Positions 59,008-64,000 of a stretch of DNA of 64,000 nucleotides are shown here, piece after piece. Origin of the DNA: Aliisedimentitalea scapharcae (GTDB taxonomy: Bacteria; Pseudomonadota; Alphaproteobacteria; Rhodobacterales; Rhodobacteraceae); NCBI RefSeq assembly GCF_045277565.1, contig NZ_CP123584.1:3348001-3412000 (forward strand), given 5' to 3'. The notes below the pieces were generated by a model. The model was not told where the DNA came from and did not search any database. It saw only the letters and a list, made by a program, of their open reading frames with translations. Each line of letters begins with the position of its first letter. The stretch's first letter is position 1. The position numbers and the translations under genes are program-made.

Positions 59008-60414
59008 TTACAGCCAGGTGTGAAAGGCGTGTCCGGCCATCGGTTCGGGGTGCTGATCGCCGCCAGCACCGCCACCACGATGGGGCGCATAGATTTCCGC
59101 GACCTTCTTGACGGCCTCCTGCGGGCTCAGCTCGACGCTTTCGCCGCTGCGCCGCGAGGTCAGTTCGACCACCCCATTCTTCAATCCACGTGGACCCACG
59201 GTGATCCGCCACGGCAGACCGATCAGATCCATGGTCGCGAATTTGCCACCGGCGCGTTCCTTGCGGTCATCATACAAGGGTTCCAGGCCAACGGCGCTCA
59301 GCGCCTTGTACAGCTGGTCACAGGCGGCGTCGGCCTCTGCATCGCCCTGTTTGAGGTTGACGATCCCACAATGGAACGGGGTGACGCCTTCGGGCCAGAT
59401 GATGCCCTTGTCGTCGTGGCTGGCTTCGATGATCGCACCCAGCAGGCGGCTGACGCCGATGCCGTGCGATCCCATATGCACCGGAACCGATTTGCCGTCA
59501 GGGCCCTGAACGGTGGCCCCCATGGCGTCGGAGTATTTGGTGCCAAAATAAAAGATCTGTCCGACCTCGATGCCACGCGCCACACGGCGACGCTCTTCGG
59601 GGATGGCATCGAACAACGCCGCGTCGTGGGTCTCGTCGGTGCGCGCGTATTTCGAAGTGAACTCTTCCAGGATCGAGCGACATTGATCGTGCGAGTCATA
59701 ATCGATCTCGCGGTCACCAAAGGTCAAATCCGTAACAGCGCTGTCATAGAACACTTCGGATTCACCTGTGTCGGCCAACACCAGGAATTCATGGGTGTCA
59801 TCGCCACCGATGGGACCAGAATCCGCCCGCATCGGGATCGCCTGCAACCCCATACGTTCATAGGTGCGCAGATAGCTGACCAGATGGCGGTTATAGGCGT
59901 GCAGCGCATCCTCTTTGGTCAGGTCAAAGTTATAGCCGTCCTTCATATAGAATTCACGGCCACGCATGACGCCAAACCGGGGACGGATCTCGTCGCGGAA
60001 TTTCCACTGGATCTGATACATGGTCAGCGGCAGGTCCTTGTAGCTGCTGACATGGCTGCGGAAGATATCGGTGATCAGCTCTTCGGCGGTGGGCGTAAAC
60101 AGCATGTCGCGATCATGACGGTCGGTGATGCGCAGCATCTCTTCGCCATAGGCGTCATAGCGCCCGCTTTCACGCCACAGGTCCGCCGACTGGATCGTCG
60201 GCATCAGCATTGGAATATGACCCGCGCGGATCTGTTCCTCGTGCACGATGTTTTCGATCTTGCGCAGAACCTTGAAGCCCAGCGGCAGCCAGGAATAGAT
60301 CCCGGCGGCAGATTGCTTGATCATCCCGGCGCGCAGCATCAGCCGGTGGCTGACGATCTGGGCCTCGGAGGGGTTTTCCTTGAGCACGGGCAGAAAATAA
60401 CGGGACAGGCGCAT
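59008..60414 (-). CDS. proS: Prolyl-tRNA synthetase
   Basis: 468 residues, a class II aminoacyl-tRNA synthetase. Motif 2 lies in FRDEIRPRFGVMRGREFYMKD, motif 3 in GSHGIGVSRLLGAIIE, and the anticodon-binding domain is C-terminal (FHCGIVNLKQGDAEADAACD and on). It lacks the roughly 180-residue editing insert of the E. coli type, as is typical for alphaproteobacteria. A short extra tail (HRGGGAGGDQHPEPMAGHAF) lies at the end. Attaches proline to tRNA. It sits upstream of lolCD on the same strand. Confidence 0.96.
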   Translation of the reverse strand: MRLSRYFLPVLKENPSEAQIVSHRLMLRAGMIKQSAAGIYSWLPLGFKVLRKIENIVHEEQIRAGHIPMLMPTIQSADLWRESGRYDAYGEEMLRITDRHDRDMLFTPTAEELITDIFRSHVSSYKDLPLTMYQIQWKFRDEIRPRFGVMRGREFYMKDGYNFDLTKEDALHAYNRHLVSYLRTYERMGLQAIPMRADSGPIGGDDTHEFLVLADTGESEVFYDSAVTDLTFGDREIDYDSHDQCRSILEEFTSKYARTDETHDAALFDAIPEERRRVARGIEVGQIFYFGTKYSDAMGATVQGPDGKSVPVHMGSHGIGVSRLLGAIIEASHDDKGIIWPEGVTPFHCGIVNLKQGDAEADAACDQLYKALSAVGLEPLYDDRKERAGGKFATMDLIGLPWRITVGPRGLKNGVVELTSRRSGESVELSPQEAVKKVAEIYAPHRGGGAGGDQHPEPMAGHAFHTWL

Positions 60415-60587
60415 CGGACGTCTCTTTGATCAACTGAGTTTAAGCCGGTCTATGCCATCCCCGCCGAACTGGCAATTGGCATTCAATTGGCAACGTCTGT
60501 TTGCGCCATTTCATGTCGGGATTTTTCTTGAATGGCAATTCAAGATTCGCAATTGTCAGACAATGCGCCGAACGGGGAGACACCATA

Positions 60588-61949
60588 GTGGCCACAATTC
60601 TGGAACCAGCCCGCGAAATCGAAATTATCCACCGCACCGACGTTCTGGTCGTCGGATCCGGTCCCGGGGGCCTGTCTGCCGCGCTGGCCGCCGCCCGCGC
60701 CGGGGCCGAGGTCACGTTGATGGAGCGGTTCGGCTGTTTCGGCGGCAACATAACGGCCGTCGGCGTCGAAGGCTTTGCCTGGTATCGCCACGAACAGACG
60801 GTCGAAGCAGGTGGCATCGGCTGGGAGTTCGAAGAGCGCGCCAAGGCGATGGGCGCAGCGGTGCCGGAAAGCCAATCGCTCAGCTATGAGCTGGACAGCG
60901 AAGGGTTCAAGCTGGTGGCTGACCGGCTGGTGCAAGAGGCCGGAATTCACCCGATGTTGCACCGCCAGTTTGTTGCTCCGATTATGGAGGGCGATCGGAT
61001 CACCGGCATCATCTGCGAATCCAAGGCCGGGCGCGAGGCGATCCTGGCCCGTGTCGTCATCGACGCCACCGGCGACGCGGATGTGGCGCATCGTGCCGGG
61101 GCCCCAACCCATATGACCGCCCCAGAAGAGATGCAGGCGGCCAGCGTCATGTTTCACATTGCCGGCGTCGACAAGCAGAAATTCATGGACGGGGTCAAGG
61201 CCGACCCGCAAACCTATGCCAATTGGTCCACCGGCGAATGGCAGGTGGAAACCGACGGCAAGGAAGACGACATGTTTTCGCCCTTTCTGGCCAAACCGTT
61301 CGCGCAGGCAATCCGCGACGGGGTAATTCCCGCGCATCTCAACACCATCGGCGGCACCTGGGGGGCCGTGCATGACAGCGGCGAGATGACCTATATGAAC
61401 CTGGTGCATCTGGCCGGCATTGACGGCACCGACCCCGACAGCATGACCCACGGCGAGATCGAAGGGCGCAAACAGGCCATGCACGCCATAGACGCCCTGC
61501 GCGCCTATACACCGGGGTGCCAAGGTGCACGGCTGCGCAATTTTGGCATGACCCTCGGCATTCGCGACACCCGCAAGATCGACGCATATTACAACATGAC
61601 CGAAACCGACGCCCGCCATCAGGGCCGGTTCGACGATACCATCGGCATCTATCCCGAATTCATCGACGGCTATGGCATCCTGATCCTGCCGACCACCGGG
61701 CGCTACATGCATATCCCCTATCGGTCGTTGTTGCCGCGCGGGATCAAGGGGCTGCTGGTTGCGGGGCGCGCGCATGGTTCCGACAAGGTGGCCCATGCCG
61801 CCACCCGCAATATGGCCGCCTGTGCGGTCATGGGTCAGGGCGCGGGCATCGCCGCCGCGTTGTCGCTGAAAAGCAACCGCGAGCTGGACGATCTGAACAT
61901 GGCGCAGATCCATCAGGAACTGGACCGTCAGGGCGTGAGGTACACATGA
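60588..61949 (+). CDS. FAD-dependent oxidoreductase (FAD_oxidored family)
   Basis: 453 residues. FAD-binding motif VLVVGSGPGGLSAALAAARA and LMERFGCFGGNITAVG near the start; the fragment VVIDATGDADVAHRAGAPTH is typical of PF12831 enzymes, as is the closing LLVAGRAHGSDKVAHAATRNMA with AVMGQGAGIAAAL. Start is GTG 60588, which follows GGGGAGA; the reading frame from 60501 adds 29 unlikely residues. It shares ATGA with the following dioxygenase gene, so both act in one pathway. The substrate is unknown; it may dehydrogenate a compound made or used by the dioxygenase. Confidence 0.85.
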   Translation: MATILEPAREIEIIHRTDVLVVGSGPGGLSAALAAARAGAEVTLMERFGCFGGNITAVGVEGFAWYRHEQTVEAGGIGWEFEERAKAMGAAVPESQSLSYELDSEGFKLVADRLVQEAGIHPMLHRQFVAPIMEGDRITGIICESKAGREAILARVVIDATGDADVAHRAGAPTHMTAPEEMQAASVMFHIAGVDKQKFMDGVKADPQTYANWSTGEWQVETDGKEDDMFSPFLAKPFAQAIRDGVIPAHLNTIGGTWGAVHDSGEMTYMNLVHLAGIDGTDPDSMTHGEIEGRKQAMHAIDALRAYTPGCQGARLRNFGMTLGIRDTRKIDAYYNMTETDARHQGRFDDTIGIYPEFIDGYGILILPTTGRYMHIPYRSLLPRGIKGLLVAGRAHGSDKVAHAATRNMAACAVMGQGAGIAAALSLKSNRELDDLNMAQIHQELDRQGVRYT

Positions 61950-62923
61950 CACAGACCATCCCCACCATCGATATCTCGCCTCTGCGTAGCCCGACTTCAC
62001 CGGACCGCGCACGGGTGGTGAGCGACATCCTGACGGCCTGTACTGACATTGGGTTCCTGTCCATCACCGGCACCGGCATCGCCCCGGACACTGTGGATAA
62101 GGTTCGGGAGTGTTGTCGGACAATTTTTGCCATCGACGAAAAATCCAAATGGGATCAGGCGATTACCCGCGACAACTATCGTGGATATATCCCGATGGGC
62201 TTCTTCACACCCAATGACGGCAGTGGCACGGCCGACAAATACGAAGGCTACAAGCTGCATTTTGAAACCGCTTCGGATGACCCGATAGTTGCCGATTGTC
62301 CGCTGTATGGCCCCAACCTGTGGCCGCGTGAAGTGCCCCAGGCCCGCGACATCATTCTGGGGTATTGGCGACAGCTGGACGCTGTGGCCGACCTGTTGAT
62401 CGGCGCGCTCGAAGACGGGCTGCAGCTGCCTCCCGGCACACTGGTGGACGGGTTCACAAAACCGATGACAAACATGACGCTGCTGCATTATCCCCCGCAG
62501 GCCCCGGATGAGGCCGGGTTTGGCATCCACCCGCACAAGGACACCGACGCGCTGACGATCATTGCGCCAGACCCGGTGGGCGGGCTGGAAGTGCAGACCC
62601 GTGATGGTGGCTGGATCACACCCGATACGCCGCCCGGCGGATTTGTCGTCAATATCGGCGACATGCTGGAGCTGTGGTCCGGCGGGCGGCTGGTGTCGAC
62701 CCCACACCGGGTGGTGAACACATCCGGCAAGGAGCGCTATTCTTTCCCCTATTTCGCCGTGCCGCGCCATGATGTGGTGGTTGCCCCGCTGTGCGCCCCG
62801 CGCGACGGGTTCGAACGCCCCGCCGTGCATTGCGGCCATTGGTCGGCCGAAATCTGGCGCACCAATTGGCCCGATGAAGAGGCCAGCGCCGACACCCCCG
62901 AATTGGGAACACTGCACAGCTGA
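61946..62923 (+). CDS. 2-oxoglutarate/Fe(II) dioxygenase, isopenicillin-N-synthase family
   Basis: 325 residues. N-terminal DIOX_N domain (IPTIDISPLRSP, then DIGFLSITGTGI) and C-terminal 2OG-Fe(II) domain with the metal triad His-x-Asp in GFGIHPHKDTDALTII and His in STPHRVVNTSGKERYSFPYF, where Arg-x-Ser binds the 2-oxoacid. These enzymes hydroxylate or desaturate small molecules. Start ATG at 61946 overlaps the stop of the FAD oxidoreductase gene. The closest known types act on flavonoids, gibberellins or ethylene precursors in plants, and on varied catabolic substrates in bacteria. Confidence 0.9.
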   Translation: MTQTIPTIDISPLRSPTSPDRARVVSDILTACTDIGFLSITGTGIAPDTVDKVRECCRTIFAIDEKSKWDQAITRDNYRGYIPMGFFTPNDGSGTADKYEGYKLHFETASDDPIVADCPLYGPNLWPREVPQARDIILGYWRQLDAVADLLIGALEDGLQLPPGTLVDGFTKPMTNMTLLHYPPQAPDEAGFGIHPHKDTDALTIIAPDPVGGLEVQTRDGGWITPDTPPGGFVVNIGDMLELWSGGRLVSTPHRVVNTSGKERYSFPYFAVPRHDVVVAPLCAPRDGFERPAVHCGHWSAEIWRTNWPDEEASADTPELGTLHS

Positions 62924-63138
62924 TATCTCAGGTTTTGTCCTGCCCACCCCTGTGGTCCATCAATACAGCAGGGACAGGTCGCTTTGGCGTCACCTTGGGG
63001 ATAACATGGGGAAAACCCCGAAAACACAGGGATAAAACCGCGGATCCGACCCCTGCCCGGGCTGGAACGTAACGCTGCTCTTGCAACCCTGCCAGCAATC
63101 GGCAATGACAAATACAGACGAGCATTTCAGGGGCAGCC

Positions 63139-64000
63139 ATGGCACTTCCAGTTCGCGATCAGGTGAAATATTGGGGCGCTGTCAGCGTCGCAATCGTCTT
63201 GGCATTGTGGTTCCTGGGGGATGTGCTGCTGCCGTTTGTCATCGGCAGCGCCATTGCCTATTTCGTCGACCCCATTGCCGACCGGTTGGAGCGTATGGGG
63301 CTGAGCCGCATGGCCGCGACCGGGGTGATTTCAATTTCAACCATCCTGCTGGCCGTGATCCTGACGCTGTCTGTCGTGCCGATGCTGATCACCCAGCTGA
63401 TTGACCTGATCCAGTTCCTGCCACAACTGCTGCGCGATCTGCGCACGTTTATCGGGGAACACGTCCCGTCTCTGCTGGACGAAAAATCACGCATCCATAT
63501 GGCGTTGTCCGCCATGGGAGAGACCCTGAAGGAGCGTGGCGTCCTCCTGCTGGATACGCTGGTCGGATCGGCCATGTCGCTCCTGAACGTGGTGCTGCTG
63601 ATCGTGATCGTTCCGGTGGTGTCGATTTATATGCTGCTCGATTGGGACCGGATGATCGCCCGGATTGGCGAGCTGTTGCCCCGCGACCACGCCCCGACCA
63701 TCGGACGGCTGGCCAAGGAGATCGACAAGACCCTGGCCGCATTTGTGCGGGGCATGGGGACCGTCTGTCTGATCCTGGGCACCTATTACGCCGTCGCACT
63801 GATGCTGGTGGGATTGAATTTCGGCCTGGCTGTCGGGTTCATTGCCGGGCTGGTGACATTCATTCCCTATCTGGGCGCATTGATCGGTGGGGTGCTTGCC
63901 ATCGGTCTGGCGCTGTTCCAGTTCTGGGGGGATTGGGTGTCGATTGGCATGGTGGCCGGAGTTTTTGTGATCGGTCAGGTGGCAGAGGGCAATATCCTGA
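63139..64000 (+). CDS. AI-2E family (PerM/DUF20) transporter, truncated by window end
   Basis: 287 codons are inside the window and the frame is open to the right edge. Hydrophobic segments near residues 13-40 (VSVAIVLALWFLGDVLLPF), 60-80 (ISTILLAVILTLSVV), 155-175 (LNVVLLIVIVPVVSIYMLLD) and from about 215 on, with the family motif TFIPYLGALIGGVLAIGLAL. Some relatives export the autoinducer AI-2 and others act as Na+/H+ antiporters, so the substrate cannot be given. ATG 63139 follows CAGGGGCAG. Confidence 0.88.
   Translation, partial: MALPVRDQVKYWGAVSVAIVLALWFLGDVLLPFVIGSAIAYFVDPIADRLERMGLSRMAATGVISISTILLAVILTLSVVPMLITQLIDLIQFLPQLLRDLRTFIGEHVPSLLDEKSRIHMALSAMGETLKERGVLLLDTLVGSAMSLLNVVLLIVIVPVVSIYMLLDWDRMIARIGELLPRDHAPTIGRLAKEIDKTLAAFVRGMGTVCLILGTYYAVALMLVGLNFGLAVGFIAGLVTFIPYLGALIGGVLAIGLALFQFWGDWVSIGMVAGVFVIGQVAEGNIL

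Noticed and set aside
59020..62012. Long frames antisense to proS (469 codons) and to the FAD oxidoreductase (490 codons).
   Set aside because: Both lie fully over well-supported genes and show only reverse-complement composition.
1..64000. tRNA, rRNA, insertion sequence or prophage genes.
   Set aside because: No gap shows a tRNA-like cloverleaf with a T-loop motif, and no reading frame resembles a transposase, integrase or phage structural protein.

Overview
The window is a single high-GC stretch, which I take to be chromosomal DNA from an alphaproteobacterium of the Rhodobacterales (Roseobacter group). I infer this from the mix of housekeeping genes (dnaE, parE, proS, thyA/folA, sdhE, lolCD), an insert-less prolyl-tRNA synthetase, an XdhABC-type xanthine dehydrogenase, many small ATGA/GTGA overlaps, and FnrL-type TTGAT-N4-ATCAA boxes. 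I saw no tRNA, rRNA, CRISPR array, transposase or phage gene.

Layout. 1-2.2 kb: start of a branched-chain keto-acid dehydrogenase E1-alpha gene, divergent from an Lrp-type regulator that overlaps a LysR gene. 2.3-5.9 kb: dnaE on the minus strand. 6.2-15.7 kb: purine block, xdhA-xdhB-xdhC translationally coupled to a BMP-type ABC importer (ATPase, two permeases, binding protein last), ending in a strong terminator and preceded by a perfect FNR-type box. 15.9-18.0 kb: DauA-like D-amino-acid dehydrogenase, DUF938 methyltransferase, AhpD-like protein. 18.2-20.7 kb: LysR regulator divergent from an HD-domain protein, then a GH25 lysozyme. 21-25.8 kb: dimethylglycine/sarcosine dehydrogenase-type fusion, a frameshifted GIY-YIG gene and an FAD-linked 2-hydroxyacid dehydrogenase. 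25.8-29.5 kb: a decayed, repeat-rich stretch, gamma-glutamyltransferase and an M23 peptidase. 29.5-32.6 kb: 2-hydroxyacid dehydrogenase, SH3 protein, folA-thyA.

32.8-35.3 kb holds the most distinctive locus: a TbpB-like lipoprotein followed 12 nt later by a Slam-type TPR/beta-barrel protein, a candidate surface-lipoprotein export pair. 35.4-47.1 kb is a patchwork of single genes (glyoxalase, MarR, sdhE/XRE, aminotransferase, MATE, PPK2, hydrolase, DUF805, AhpD-like, aromatic decarboxylase). 47.5-50.7 kb: parE, then an AT-rich orphan membrane gene and a repeat-dense gap. 50.7-56.2 kb: membrane and lipoproteins, three tandem cytochromes c with an FNR-like box upstream, a small DMT transporter and an outer-membrane barrel. 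56.3-60.4 kb: lolD-lolC and proS. 60.6-64 kb: a coupled FAD oxidoreductase/2OG-Fe(II) dioxygenase pair and a truncated AI-2E family transporter.

Best candidates for something under-described are the Slam/TbpB-like pair, an intergenic repeat element that lies in frame inside xdhA, the low-GC orphan after parE with its palindromic repeats, the FNR-linked cytochrome c triplet, and the FAD oxidoreductase/dioxygenase couple of unknown substrate. All family assignments come from reading the proteins by eye; no database search was possible.
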